64,000 nucleotides of DNA from CAXXOK01 sp963678055 (GCA_963678055.1 OY782679.1:1302001-1366000); one strand, 5' to 3'; positions 36,776-45,440 are shown, counted from the first letter of the stretch. Numbers and translations: made by a program. The notes: generated by a model from the letters alone, not told the origin.

Positions 36776-36997
36776 CTACTCTACCTCGATCTTTTCCGCA
36801 TCGCCTTTGCGGATGGAAAGTTCATAGCCACGTACCATAAGCTCCAGCGGGTCGCCCAGGGGAGCTACCTTGCGAACGTAAACGTCCGTGCCTTTGGTCA
36901 GCCCCATGTCCATAATCCTGCGCCGCAGCGCGCCTTCGCCGTGCAGTTTTACGATGACTGCATGTTTGCCTACGGCGATGTTCTTGAGGGTTTTCAT
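36776..36997 (-). CDS. feoA: Ferrous iron transport protein A
   Basis: 73-residue SH3-like protein that binds FeoB and is needed for its activity. The sequence has KHAVIVKLHGEGALRRRIMD followed by MGLTKGTDVYVRKVAPLGDP and LELMVRGYELSIRK, the standard FeoA pattern. It opens the operon feoA-feoB-small peptide-dtxR; the AAGGAGAGACGCG ribosome site is strong. Confidence 0.95.
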   Translation of the reverse strand: MKTLKNIAVGKHAVIVKLHGEGALRRRIMDMGLTKGTDVYVRKVAPLGDPLELMVRGYELSIRKGDAEKIEVE

Positions 36998-37047
36998 CGC
37001 GTCTCTCCTTAACTAAAGTGCAAATTCTGAGAAACAATCCCGGACGA

Positions 37048-37063
37048 GTTAGATGAGCCTAAC
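37048..37063. promoter_or_regulatory. Dyad GTTAG-N6-CTAAC at the feoA transcription start
   Basis: Sixteen-base palindrome GTTAGATGAGCCTAAC located just downstream of the feoA -10 box. Same half-sites and spacing as 36724-36739. A related, imperfect copy (GTTTAACACCTCTAAC, 37078-37093) overlaps the promoter itself. Confidence 0.7.
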
Positions 37064-37076
37064 ATCATCCTTGGAA

Positions 37077-37105
37077 AGTTTAACACCTCTAACCTTGCTT
37101 GTCAA
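37077..37105 (-). promoter_or_regulatory. feo operon promoter
   Basis: On the minus strand TTGACA (37105-37100), 17 bases, TAAACT (37082-37077). The -35 box is perfect. Flanking dyads place it under a metal-dependent repressor. Confidence 0.75.
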
Positions 37106-37175
37106 GAAGATATTCGCCACAAAATACGACTAAAATTTCTGTGCGAATTGTAAAATAAACGAGCTTACTGTTATC

Positions 37176-37204
37176 TTGACAGGGCGTATGCACTGCCGTA
37201 TAAT
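37176..37204 (+). promoter_or_regulatory. Consensus promoter of the tyrosine T-box transcript
   Basis: TTGACA, 17 bases, TATAAT: perfect match to the sigma-A consensus, directly ahead of the T-box leader. Confidence 0.92.
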
Positions 37205-37206
37205 GC

Positions 37207-37466
37207 CTGTAACGCAAGGATGGGAAGCAGTACCCGCTTAACTAGCCTGAAGAGAGCCTTCGGTCGGTGCAAGAAGGTGGCCAAGCAGCGGCGAATACAT
37301 CCCGGAGCGAGGCACTGAAAAAGTGATTGAGTAGGCTGCCAACGGTGCGCCGGTTACAGCGCGATAGAACGTAGTTCTTGGTAAGGATAGCCTCGTGAGA
37401 GGGTATCGAAGTGGAAGTGGTACCGCGTCATCACGCCTTCCCCGCATGGGGCAGGGCGGTTTTGTT
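37207..37466 (+). promoter_or_regulatory. T-box leader, tyrosine-specific (specifier TAC)
   Basis: Riboswitch that binds uncharged tRNA-Tyr. Stem I shows a base helix GATGGG/CATCCC, the AGTA bulge (37230-37233), AGAGAG and the distal GGTGCAAGAAGG loop. Opposite the AGTA bulge the specifier reads TAC at 37296-37298, followed by a purine, a tyrosine codon. The T-box GAAGTGGTACCGCG lies at 37414-37427, and a GC-rich terminator (CGCCTTCCCC / GGGGCAGGGCG, then TTTTGTTTT) at 37434-37466. It controls an aminotransferase gene and tyrS. Confidence 0.93.
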
Positions 37467-37486
37467 TTATAAGGAGGGAAAATCAT

Positions 37487-38671
37487 ATGTTGCCAAAGGG
37501 TATATCGTTTGCTGACCGGTTTGAGGGAATCAGCGGCAGTGCGATTCGCGAGATTTTCAAAGTGCTGGCACGCCCGGGTATTATCAGCTTTGCGGGAGGC
37601 AATCCCTCCGGCGATGCACTGCCGGATGCGCAGTGCGCGGAGCTTGCACGCGATGTATTGCAGGCTGACGGCAAGCGTATATTACAGTACGGTGCAACCG
37701 AGGGATATCCGCCGTTTCTGGAAAGTCTGGAAGCGTATCTGCGGGAGGATTTTGATTTTCCGGTAGAACGCAAGAACATATTGCCGCTTTCGGGGTCCTC
37801 GCAGGGTGTGGATTTGCTCTGTAAAGCGCTGCTCAACCCCGGCGATACCGTGCTCACGGAAGACCCGACATTTCTTGGCAATATGCAGACTATGCGGCTA
37901 TATCAGTTAAATCTGGTTCCCGTGGAAAGCGATGAGGACGGGCTTAAAATGGACGCGCTGGAAGCGGCGGTCAAAGCCCATCATCCCAAAGCCTTATACT
38001 GCATTCCGACCTTCCAAAACCCCACAGGGCGCACGCTGGCGGCGGACAGACGCAAGCGCATCGCCCAGATGGCGGAGGAGTACGGCTTTTTGGTGATCGA
38101 GGATGACCCTTACCGTGACTTGCGCTATGAAGGGCAACCCCAGCCGTCCGTCAAGCATTTTGATCAGTCCGGGCATGTAGTGTATCTGGGAAGCTTTTCT
38201 AAGCTTATCAGCCCTGGCCTTCGCGTAGGGTTCATGGTCGGGCACGAGGATATCATCCGCAAGTGCACCATCGGCAAGCAGGGGTCGGACTTGCATACGC
38301 CGCTGCTCACCCAGGCCATCATCGACCAGTTTTTACGCAGACAGCTTTTGCACCCGCATCTGCATTCCATTTTAGGCCCTTACCGCAATAAAATGCATGC
38401 GATGCTCGACGAGTTAAAGGCGTTTCCAGAAGGCACGCAGCACACAGTGCCGGAGGGCGGCCTGTTCGTATTTTGTACCTTGCCGGATGGCTACAACGCG
38501 ACCGAGCGCTTTAAAGAGGCCGTAGAAAGCGGCGTGGCGTATGTGCCGGGCACGCATTTCTATCCGGGTGGAGGCCACCATAATACGTTGCGGCTGAACT
38601 TTTCCAACAGCAGTCTGGAACAGATTAAAACCGGGATGGGAATCCTGCAATCGCTGTTCCAAAACAAATAA
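37487..38671 (+). CDS. PLP-dependent aminotransferase (class I/II), tyrosine T-box regulated
   Basis: 394-residue fold-type I aminotransferase of the group that includes 2-aminoadipate and broad aromatic enzymes (MocR-like catalytic part, no DNA-binding domain). Motifs: FAGGNPSGDALPD at the N-terminus, YCIPTFQNPTGRTLA, the DDPYRDLRYEG cofactor aspartate region and YLGSFSKLISPGLRVGFM holding the PLP lysine. AAGGAGGGAAAATCAT precedes the ATG. Being first behind a tyrosine-specific T-box and 13 bases ahead of tyrS suggests an aromatic substrate, e.g. the last step of tyrosine synthesis; this is inference. Confidence 0.9.
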   Translation: MLPKGISFADRFEGISGSAIREIFKVLARPGIISFAGGNPSGDALPDAQCAELARDVLQADGKRILQYGATEGYPPFLESLEAYLREDFDFPVERKNILPLSGSSQGVDLLCKALLNPGDTVLTEDPTFLGNMQTMRLYQLNLVPVESDEDGLKMDALEAAVKAHHPKALYCIPTFQNPTGRTLAADRRKRIAQMAEEYGFLVIEDDPYRDLRYEGQPQPSVKHFDQSGHVVYLGSFSKLISPGLRVGFMVGHEDIIRKCTIGKQGSDLHTPLLTQAIIDQFLRRQLLHPHLHSILGPYRNKMHAMLDELKAFPEGTQHTVPEGGLFVFCTLPDGYNATERFKEAVESGVAYVPGTHFYPGGGHHNTLRLNFSNSSLEQIKTGMGILQSLFQNK

Positions 38672-38684
38672 GGAGTGACTGACA

Positions 38685-39956
38685 ATGCATATACTGGATG
38701 AACTGAAAGAGCGCGGCATTATCGCGCAGGTGACCTTTGAAGAAGATTTATACAAGGCGATGGAAAAAGAATCCATGACCTTCTATGTCGGCATCGACCC
38801 CACGGCAGACAGCCTGCACATCGGCCATATCGTACCGGTAATCTTTGCACGGCGCCTGCAGCAGGCCGGACACCGGCCCATTATCCTCTGCGGGGGCGGC
38901 ACGGCCATGGTTGGCGATCCCAGTGGCAAGTCCGAACTGCGCCAGATGCTTACAAAGGAAGTCATCGACGCCAATATCGTCACGATTAAAAAGCAGATCA
39001 GTCCGCTGCTGGACTTTGGCGAGGGCAAGGCTATTATGGAGAACAATGCGGATTGGCTACTAAAGCTCAATTATGTAGAGTTTCTGCGCGATATCGGTGT
39101 GTACTTCTCCGTAAACCGCATGCTGGCAGCCGAGTGCTACAAGCGCAGGCTGGAAGTGGGGCTTACATTCCTGGAGTTCAACTATATGCTCATGCAAGGG
39201 TACGACTTTTTAGAGTTGTTCCGTAGGCACAACTGCCGCTTGCAAATCGGCGGGGATGACCAGTGGAGCAATATTCTTGCAGGTGCCGACCTCATCCGCC
39301 GCAAGGAACGCGAGGATGCGTATGCCTTGACCAACAAACTGATTATGACCGCTTCCGGCCAGAAGATGGGCAAGACCGAAAAGGGTGCGCTGTGGCTGGA
39401 CCCGAACCGCACTTCGCCTTACGAGTTCTATCAGTACTGGCGCAATGTACCCGATGCAGACGTGGAAATGTACCTGCGGCTTTTGACCTTTGTCCCCATG
39501 GACGAGGTACGCAGGCTTGGCGCACTTCAGGATAGCGAAATCAACGAAGCTAAGAAAGTACTCGCCTTTGAGATGACCAAGCTGATCCACGGCGAGGAAG
39601 AAGCCAACAAAGCAATAGATGCATCCAAAGCATTGTTTGGCGGCAAGGGTAGCATGGATAATGTGCCGACTTTTGATGTCGAGGCTGCCAAGCTGGCTGA
39701 GGACGGCCGGGTGACGACATGGCTTGCGGAATGCGGTCTTTGCAAAAGTCGTGGCGAAGCCCGTAAAATGGTGCAAGCCGGTGCCGTCACCATGAACGAT
39801 GAAAAGGTGACCGATATCGACGCGCAGATCACCCCCGATCAGTTTGGTTCGGACGGGTTAATGCTACGCAAGGGTAAAAAGAGCTACTGCCGGTTAATGC
39901 TTATTGATTTTGATCCGTCAAAAATTGATATAGATACAATACTTCCGAATGTGTGA
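38685..39956 (+). CDS. tyrS: Tyrosyl-tRNA synthetase
   Basis: 423-residue class Ic synthetase. The HIGH equivalent is GIDPTADSLHIGHIVP, the KMSKS equivalent KMGKTEKGALW, and GGDDQWSNILAG binds tyrosine. The C-terminal S4 RNA-binding domain (CGLCKSRGEARKMVQAGAVT) is present. The gene is the second in the T-box-controlled transcript. A structured non-coding stretch and terminator follow. Confidence 0.97.
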   Translation: MHILDELKERGIIAQVTFEEDLYKAMEKESMTFYVGIDPTADSLHIGHIVPVIFARRLQQAGHRPIILCGGGTAMVGDPSGKSELRQMLTKEVIDANIVTIKKQISPLLDFGEGKAIMENNADWLLKLNYVEFLRDIGVYFSVNRMLAAECYKRRLEVGLTFLEFNYMLMQGYDFLELFRRHNCRLQIGGDDQWSNILAGADLIRRKEREDAYALTNKLIMTASGQKMGKTEKGALWLDPNRTSPYEFYQYWRNVPDADVEMYLRLLTFVPMDEVRRLGALQDSEINEAKKVLAFEMTKLIHGEEEANKAIDASKALFGGKGSMDNVPTFDVEAAKLAEDGRVTTWLAECGLCKSRGEARKMVQAGAVTMNDEKVTDIDAQITPDQFGSDGLMLRKGKKSYCRLMLIDFDPSKIDIDTILPNV

Positions 39957-39964
39957 TCGTATTA

Positions 39965-40092
39965 TCTGGGATGCGTCGAAGGGTCGAAATCCTTCGACTG
40001 TAAATCCGAAACTAGGAACCGAGCTCTGCCCGTGAGAGATCGAACAAGAGCGAGGTGAAAGCTCGATTCAGTGCTGGAAGCACTGTATCGAA
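39965..40092 (+). ncRNA. Structured RNA segment between tyrS and parE, unidentified
   Basis: About 130 bases with ordered hairpins: stem 1 GTCGAAGG/CCTTCGAC (39975-39998); stem 2 GCTCT/AGAGC (40023-40051); stem 3 TCGAT-t-CAGTGCT/AGCACTG-t-ATCGA (40063-40091), a 12-bp helix with one T-T mismatch and a three-base loop. A terminator follows directly at 40098. No known class (T-box, RNase P, SRP, tmRNA, 6S) fits by eye. It could be the tyrS 3' UTR, an independent small RNA, or a leader for parE. The stretch CTGTAAATCC after stem 1 resembles a tRNA-Tyr anticodon loop, but no tRNA folds here. Confidence 0.5.
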
Positions 40093-40097
40093 AGAGC

Positions 40098-40130
40098 CCC
40101 CTATATGCTGAGTATATAGGGGCCTTTTCT
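40098..40130 (+). terminator. Intrinsic terminator after the structured RNA
   Basis: Nine-bp perfect stem CCCCTATAT / ATATAGGGG with a seven-base loop, followed by CCTTTTCTT. Confidence 0.88.
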
Positions 40131-40158
40131 TGTGAAGGGGCACAAAATATGCTATAAT
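40130..40158 (+). promoter_or_regulatory. parE-parC promoter
   Basis: TTGTGA, 17 bases, TATAAT, starting at the end of the terminator and 44 bases before the parE ATG. Confidence 0.75.
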
Positions 40159-40201
40159 TATAAGGCTGGAAACCTATGCATAACAAGTGAGGAGAGAGGG
40201 A

Positions 40202-42214
40202 ATGGCCTCCTATAACGCAGACAAAATCAAGGTGCTGGAGGGGCTTGACGCCGTTCGTATGCGCCCAGGCATGTACATCGGTTCCACAGGTAGCCGCGGG
40301 CTGCATCATATGCTGTGGGAGATTGTGGACAATGCCGTGGACGAAGCCATGGGTGGCTTCGCTGATACCATCGATGTAACCCTGCACGAGGACGGTTCGG
40401 CCTCCGTGTGGGATAACGGCCGCGGCGTGCCCGTGGACGCGCATCCAACCCTAAAAATATCCGGCGTAGAAGTGATTTATACCAAGCTTCATGCAGGCGG
40501 CAAATTTGACAACGAAAACTACTCCTATTCGGGCGGCCTGCACGGCGTAGGCGGCAGCGTGGTTAATGCGCTGTCAGAGTGGATGCTGGTGGATGTATAT
40601 AAAGAGTTTCGTCACTATCAGATTCGCTTTGAATCAATCTTCAATCAAAAAGAAAACAAAGTGCTTGCCGGCCATGTGGTCGAGCCGTTGCATGTAGTAT
40701 CCAATACCCGCAAACGCGGTACCCTGGTGCGTTTTAAGCCCGATGGCAGAATATTTGAAACCACGGACTTCAACAGTGATCAGGTCATGCGGCGGCTGAA
40801 AGAGCTTGCCTACCTGAACAAGGGCGTGACGATCAGCTTTGAAGACGAGCGCAAGAAGACCCCGGTGGTCGAAGTCGATGAAAACGGCGAGGGTACGAAC
40901 GGCGGGCGGATGGTTTTCCACTATGATGGCGGTCTGAAAGACTATGTTAAATACTTAAACGCCGAAAAAACTACTCTGTTCGATGAACCCATCTACCTGG
41001 AAGGGCAGAAGGACGATACTCTCTTCCGTATCGCGATTCAGTTTACTGACAGCTATACGGAGAACGTGTTTTCGTATGTGAATAACATTCCGACCTCCGA
41101 GGGCGGCACGCACGAAACGGGCTTCCGGGCGGCGTTTACCAAGGTGATGAACGATTTTGCCCGCAGGCTGGGTGCGCTGAAAGAAAAGGATGCCAATTTA
41201 GGCGGCGATGACTACCGTGAAGGGATGACCGCGGTCATGCTCGCCATGGTGAAAAACCCGCAGTTTGAAGGGCAAACCAAAGGCAAGCTCGGCAATACCG
41301 AGGTACGACCGGCGATTGAGGCGATTTTAACCCAGCAGCTGACCGCCTTTTTTGAAGATTTGAAAAATCAGGAGCTGGCAACCAAGCTGATCGAAAAAGC
41401 AGTCAAAGCCGCCCAAGTACGCGCGGCGGCCCGCAAAGCACGCGATGTTGCCCGCGCCAAAACCGCACTGGAAGCCGCGCCGCTGGTCGGTAAGCTGTCC
41501 AGCTGTACGGGGCGTAATCCGGAGCTGAACGAACTGTTCATCGTGGAGGGCGACAGTGCCGGTGGCAGTGCCAAACAGGGGCGCGACCGTAAATTTCAGG
41601 CCATCCTCCCGCTGCGCGGGAAACCACTCAACGCAGAAAAGAAACGCTTGGACCAGGTGCTGGCTAATGAGGAATTCCGCTCGGTGATTACCGCACTGGG
41701 TACCAATATTGACGAGAGCTTTAGTCTGGATAACCTGAAATATAACAAGGTGATCATTTTAAGCGATGCTGATCAGGACGGTGCGCATATCCGCGCGATT
41801 TTGCTGACGTTCTTTTACCGCTACATGCGCGAGCTGGTTGCCGAAGGGCATGTGTATATCGGCATGCCGCCGCTGTACCGCGTGACCCACGGCGGCAAAA
41901 ACGCATATGCATACGATGATACGGAGCTGCTGAAGCTGACACAGGGTAAAAAGAATTACACCATCCAGCGCTACAAAGGGCTTGGGGAAATGAACCCGGA
42001 GCAGCTGTGGTCCACCACCATGGACCCGTCCAACCGCAAGCTTTTGCAGGTCACCATCGAGGACGCCGCGCAGGTGGAACACCGTGTGTCCGTGTTGATG
42101 GGGGACAAGGTGGAGCCGCGCCGCGCCTACATCAGCCAGTATGCCAATTTCAACCGCGAAGACACCTTTGTGGAAATCGCAGATACATTGAAGGCAGGTG
42201 AGAGCATTGCCTGA
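40202..42214 (+). CDS. parE: Type IIA topoisomerase subunit B, ParE-like
   Basis: 670-residue ATPase and metal-binding subunit. GHKL motifs: EIVDNAVDEAMGG, DNGRGVPVD and GGLHGVGGSVVNALS; TOPRIM motifs: FIVEGDSAGGSAKQGRDRKF and DADQDGAHI; the C-terminal domain has YKGLGEMNPEQLW. GyrB and ParE are hard to tell apart by eye; topoisomerase IV is favoured because the partner encoded right after it lacks the GyrA box. GAGGAGAGAGGG precedes the ATG. The gene pair has its own promoter. Confidence 0.85.
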   Translation: MASYNADKIKVLEGLDAVRMRPGMYIGSTGSRGLHHMLWEIVDNAVDEAMGGFADTIDVTLHEDGSASVWDNGRGVPVDAHPTLKISGVEVIYTKLHAGGKFDNENYSYSGGLHGVGGSVVNALSEWMLVDVYKEFRHYQIRFESIFNQKENKVLAGHVVEPLHVVSNTRKRGTLVRFKPDGRIFETTDFNSDQVMRRLKELAYLNKGVTISFEDERKKTPVVEVDENGEGTNGGRMVFHYDGGLKDYVKYLNAEKTTLFDEPIYLEGQKDDTLFRIAIQFTDSYTENVFSYVNNIPTSEGGTHETGFRAAFTKVMNDFARRLGALKEKDANLGGDDYREGMTAVMLAMVKNPQFEGQTKGKLGNTEVRPAIEAILTQQLTAFFEDLKNQELATKLIEKAVKAAQVRAAARKARDVARAKTALEAAPLVGKLSSCTGRNPELNELFIVEGDSAGGSAKQGRDRKFQAILPLRGKPLNAEKKRLDQVLANEEFRSVITALGTNIDESFSLDNLKYNKVIILSDADQDGAHIRAILLTFFYRYMRELVAEGHVYIGMPPLYRVTHGGKNAYAYDDTELLKLTQGKKNYTIQRYKGLGEMNPEQLWSTTMDPSNRKLLQVTIEDAAQVEHRVSVLMGDKVEPRRAYISQYANFNREDTFVEIADTLKAGESIA

Positions 42215-44771
42215 AGAAAACATGCAGGGCATCATCCAAATGTCCATGGCCGAGGTCATGCACAACTCGATGATACCCTATGCTGAACATGTTATAATGG
42301 AACGCGCCATTCCGCGCGTAGAAGACGGTCTCAAACCCGTACAGCGCCGCATACTCTTTACCATGCTGGAGCTGAACCTGCAGCCCGATCGCCCGCACAG
42401 AAAGTGCGCCCGCATCGTCGGTGATTGCCTAGGTAAGTTTCACCCGCATGGAGATTCCAGCGTGTACGATGCACTTGTGCGCATGGCGCAGAGCTTTAGC
42501 ATGCGGCAGCCGCTGGTAGACGGGCATGGCAACTTCGGCTCAGTCGATGGCGACTCGGCCGCTGCCATGCGTTACACCGAAGCACGGATGCAGCCTCTGG
42601 CGCTTGAAATGCTGCGCGATATCGACAAGGATACCGTTCCGTTCCGTCTAAACTTTGACGATACGGTCAAAGAACCGGATATGCTGCCCTCGCGTTACCC
42701 CAACCTTCTGGTCAACGGGGCCAGCGGCATCGCCATCGGTCTTGCCACCAACATTCCGCCGCATAATTTGCGAGAATGTATTCATGCTGTGGTGGCACAG
42801 ATTGCAAACCCCGACATCACCACAGACGAGCTGATGGAAATTATGCCCGCGCCGGACTTTCCCACGGGCGGGATCTTGCTGAAAACCGACGAGCTGAAAA
42901 CCGCTTACGAAACCGGACGCGGCAAGCTGACCCTGCGTGCACGCACGAACATCGAAAAAGGGAAAAACGGCCGCAAACTGATTGTGATCACCGAGATTCC
43001 CTTCCAGGTGAACAAGTCGGCGATGCTGGAAAAAATCCTCAAGGTCAGCGAAGACAAGAAGGCTGTGTTTGCGGGTGTCTACGATATCCGCGACGAAAGC
43101 GACCGTACCGGGATGCGTGCCGTTGTGGAAGTCCGCAGCGGCTACGACGCGGAGAAAATCCTGGCTGGCTTGCTCAAGTATACCGATTTGCAGGTTACCT
43201 TCGGCGTGAACATGGTGGCGATTGCCAATGGCAAACCAAAGCAGCTCAGCCTGCACAGCGCCATTCGCTATTATATTGCCCACCAGAAAAACGTCATCAC
43301 CGCCCGCACTCAGTACGAACTGGACAGGGCCAAAGCCCGTGCTCACATTCTGGAAGGCCTGATGATTGCGGTAGACAATCTGGACGCGATTATCGCCATG
43401 ATTCGTGCCAGCCGTACTCCGAAAGAAGCGAAATTGAAGCTGATGGAAGGCTTTGATCTGGATGAAATCCAGGCACAGGCAATCCTCGATATGCGCTTGC
43501 AGCGGCTGACGGGGCTTGAAATAGAAACCCTGCGGCAGGAGTATACGGCACTGCTGGAAAAGATTGAATACCTTACGGGGATACTAGAGAGCGAACGGAA
43601 ACTGATGCGGCTGGTCAAGCACGAGCTGATGGAAATTGCCGAGACCTATGGCAGCGAACGCCGTACCACTTTGGTCGATCCCGAACATGTGGTGGAAGCG
43701 GTGGTGGAAGAGGTGCACGTAGCAGAGCTTGCAACCGTTACTTTTTCACGCAGCGGCTATCTGCGGCGCACATACCCCAAGTTCTACCGCAAACTCCCGC
43801 CCATCAGTGCGGAGAACAATAATCTGGACGATATGCCCCTGTGGCGTTTTGATACGGATACCGACAGGACGCTGTACCTGTTTACAAACCTGGGTAACTG
43901 TTACCAGATTGGTGTGGACAGCCTTCCGGAGAGCAACAAACCCACACAGAAGGGCTCGCTGCTTTCAGGGGTTATCCTGGGCATTGAGAATGATGAAGTT
44001 CTCGTGCAAATTTTCTGCTGCACCAGTGATGAGCTCGCTGCCATGCCTGACCTGCTGTTTGTTACCAAAAACGGTATGCTCAAGCGCACGGCAGCGTCAG
44101 ACTACAACATCAACAGGCAAAAGTATGCCGCCATCAACCTGAAAAACGGCGACGAGGTGCTTACCGTGTTCGCGCTCGACCCCGAATCAGATCTGTTGCT
44201 GTTTTCCCAGCAGTGCATGAGCATTCGCTGCCATTGCGACAAGATTCCTGTACAGGGGCGCACGACAGCCGGCGTGAAAGGCATGTCGCTGGATACGACA
44301 GACTCCCTCGTGTTTGCCGCCCAACCGCTGCCAAACGATCAAATTCTCACGATGACCGACCGCGGACATGCCAAACGCATGCTCTATATGGAGTTTGAAC
44401 CGCAGGCCCGTGCAGGCAAAGGCGTGAAGATCTTTACGTTTAATAAAAACGGCTCCAATGGCTCAGGGCTGGCGGGCGCGCTGCTGGTACGCGCGCTGCC
44501 GCTTACGGCGCTGGTCACGCAAAAGTCCAGCGAACCGACCCTGCTGCAGGTGGACGAAATTCCGCTGCGTGATAAGCAGAATAGGGGAAAGGCCAGTGTG
44601 ATCTCGGTACTGGACGATGTGGTCACCGGCATTCTGCCTATGATCGACGCCCAGCCTCCGGAAAATGATACTGCTGACGAGCCTGAACCAAAAGCGGCAA
44701 GCAGCAAGCAGGAAACACCTGCCATAAACGAAGAACAGGAACAACTGCGCCTGGATAGCAACGAAGAATAA
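42207..44771 (+). CDS. parC: Type IIA topoisomerase subunit A, ParC-like
   Basis: About 854-residue DNA-cleaving subunit. The catalytic tyrosine is Y123 in AAMRYTEARM, and HPHGDSSVYDALVRMAQ is the quinolone-target region with the usual Ser and Asp kept. A coiled-coil gate (AQAILDMRLQRLTGLEIETL) follows. The C-terminal domain has degenerate beta-pinwheel repeats and no QRRGGKG GyrA box, which argues for topoisomerase IV. The C-tail is acidic. TTG 42207 after AGGTGAG is the chosen start, overlapping parE; GTG 42198 or ATG 42222 are alternatives. Confidence 0.88.
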   Translation: MPEENMQGIIQMSMAEVMHNSMIPYAEHVIMERAIPRVEDGLKPVQRRILFTMLELNLQPDRPHRKCARIVGDCLGKFHPHGDSSVYDALVRMAQSFSMRQPLVDGHGNFGSVDGDSAAAMRYTEARMQPLALEMLRDIDKDTVPFRLNFDDTVKEPDMLPSRYPNLLVNGASGIAIGLATNIPPHNLRECIHAVVAQIANPDITTDELMEIMPAPDFPTGGILLKTDELKTAYETGRGKLTLRARTNIEKGKNGRKLIVITEIPFQVNKSAMLEKILKVSEDKKAVFAGVYDIRDESDRTGMRAVVEVRSGYDAEKILAGLLKYTDLQVTFGVNMVAIANGKPKQLSLHSAIRYYIAHQKNVITARTQYELDRAKARAHILEGLMIAVDNLDAIIAMIRASRTPKEAKLKLMEGFDLDEIQAQAILDMRLQRLTGLEIETLRQEYTALLEKIEYLTGILESERKLMRLVKHELMEIAETYGSERRTTLVDPEHVVEAVVEEVHVAELATVTFSRSGYLRRTYPKFYRKLPPISAENNNLDDMPLWRFDTDTDRTLYLFTNLGNCYQIGVDSLPESNKPTQKGSLLSGVILGIENDEVLVQIFCCTSDELAAMPDLLFVTKNGMLKRTAASDYNINRQKYAAINLKNGDEVLTVFALDPESDLLLFSQQCMSIRCHCDKIPVQGRTTAGVKGMSLDTTDSLVFAAQPLPNDQILTMTDRGHAKRMLYMEFEPQARAGKGVKIFTFNKNGSNGSGLAGALLVRALPLTALVTQKSSEPTLLQVDEIPLRDKQNRGKASVISVLDDVVTGILPMIDAQPPENDTADEPEPKAASSKQETPAINEEQEQLRLDSNEE

Positions 44772-44785
44772 CCGAATACAACGAC

Positions 44786-44816
44786 AAAAGAGGCTGACAG
44801 CTGTCAGTCTCTTTTT
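44786..44816 (+). terminator. Terminator of parE-parC
   Basis: Fifteen-bp stem AAAAGAGGCTGACAG / CTGTCAGTCTCTTTT with one G-T pair and almost no loop, followed by further T. It shares its core with the rpsT terminator at 44875. Confidence 0.9.
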
Positions 44817-44867
44817 ACTTTCATGCTTTTATTATTTGCCAATCGCTCGCTTAACTGCAAAAAAGCA

Positions 44868-44896
44868 CAAAAAAAGAGACTGAATATTCAGTCTCT
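44868..44896 (-). terminator. Terminator of rpsT
   Basis: A perfect 22-base palindrome (AGAGACTGAAT / ATTCAGTCTCT) that, read on the minus strand, is followed by seven T residues. Confidence 0.9.
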
Positions 44897-44911
44897 ATTT
44901 TACAGAATAAT

Positions 44912-45175
44912 TTACTGCGCGGCCTTGGCCATTTGCTTGGCCAGACGGGCCTTTTTACGGTTGGCCGTGTTCTTGTGGACGGTTCCTTTGGCAACGGCCT
45001 TATCGATAGCGGAGGTGGTTACGCTGTACTGTGCGCCTGCGTTTGCGGGGTTCTCCGCAATCTCCGCGTCAAACTTCTTCATCGCGGTCTTTACCTTGGA
45101 CTTCACAATGCGGTTGCGTAGATTTTTCTTCTCGCTAACCTTCACGCGTTTCATGGCGGACTTGATATTTGGCAA
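44912..45175 (-). CDS. rpsT: 30S ribosomal protein S20
   Basis: 87-residue basic helical protein of the small subunit. It begins MPNIKSAMKRVKVSEKKNLR and has the family motif NTANRKKARLAKQM near the C-terminus. The AGGAGGTGAA ribosome site is strong. It is a single-gene transcript with its own promoter and terminator, converging on parC. Confidence 0.97.
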   Translation of the reverse strand: MPNIKSAMKRVKVSEKKNLRNRIVKSKVKTAMKKFDAEIAENPANAGAQYSVTTSAIDKAVAKGTVHKNTANRKKARLAKQMAKAAQ

Positions 45176-45214
45176 CGTGTTTCACCTCCTCTGATTCCTG
45201 AAATAGCAAGGCAC

Positions 45215-45243
45215 ATTTTATCATGCTGTATGCTAAATTGCAA
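45215..45243 (-). promoter_or_regulatory. rpsT promoter
   Basis: On the minus strand TTGCAA (45243-45238), 17 bases, TAAAAT (45220-45215), 40 bases before the rpsT ATG. Confidence 0.75.
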
Positions 45244-45406
45244 GCGTATTTTCAAAATCTACCCTATGAATTACGGAAATAATTTGTTTTAGCGCTGGGA
45301 ACCATTTTTGTTCCTTCAATATAGCGTAAACCCAATGGAGGATTGCATTTCGGTGAATAGAGTTCAGTTAGTTGCATTTTTGTCTGTATACAATTAGGGC
45401 TATCTG

Positions 45407-45434
45407 TTGACAATCGGTCTGTGCCTGTTATAAT
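45407..45434 (+). promoter_or_regulatory. Promoter of the electron-transfer operon
   Basis: TTGACA, 16 bases, TATAAT. Both boxes are perfect. Transcription would begin near 45441, leaving a leader of about 345 bases before the first gene. The stretch 45244-45406 between this promoter and the rpsT promoter shows nothing I can name. Confidence 0.85.
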
Positions 45435-45440
45435 ATTTCT

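Noticed and set aside
39990..40010. tRNA-Tyr gene suggested by CTGTAAATCC downstream of tyrS
   Set aside because: No acceptor stem, D arm or proper T arm can be drawn; the anticodon-like stem has a mismatch. Kept only as part of the unidentified RNA.
40202..44771. Naming the pair gyrB-gyrA
   Set aside because: The A subunit lacks the GyrA box; parE-parC fits better.
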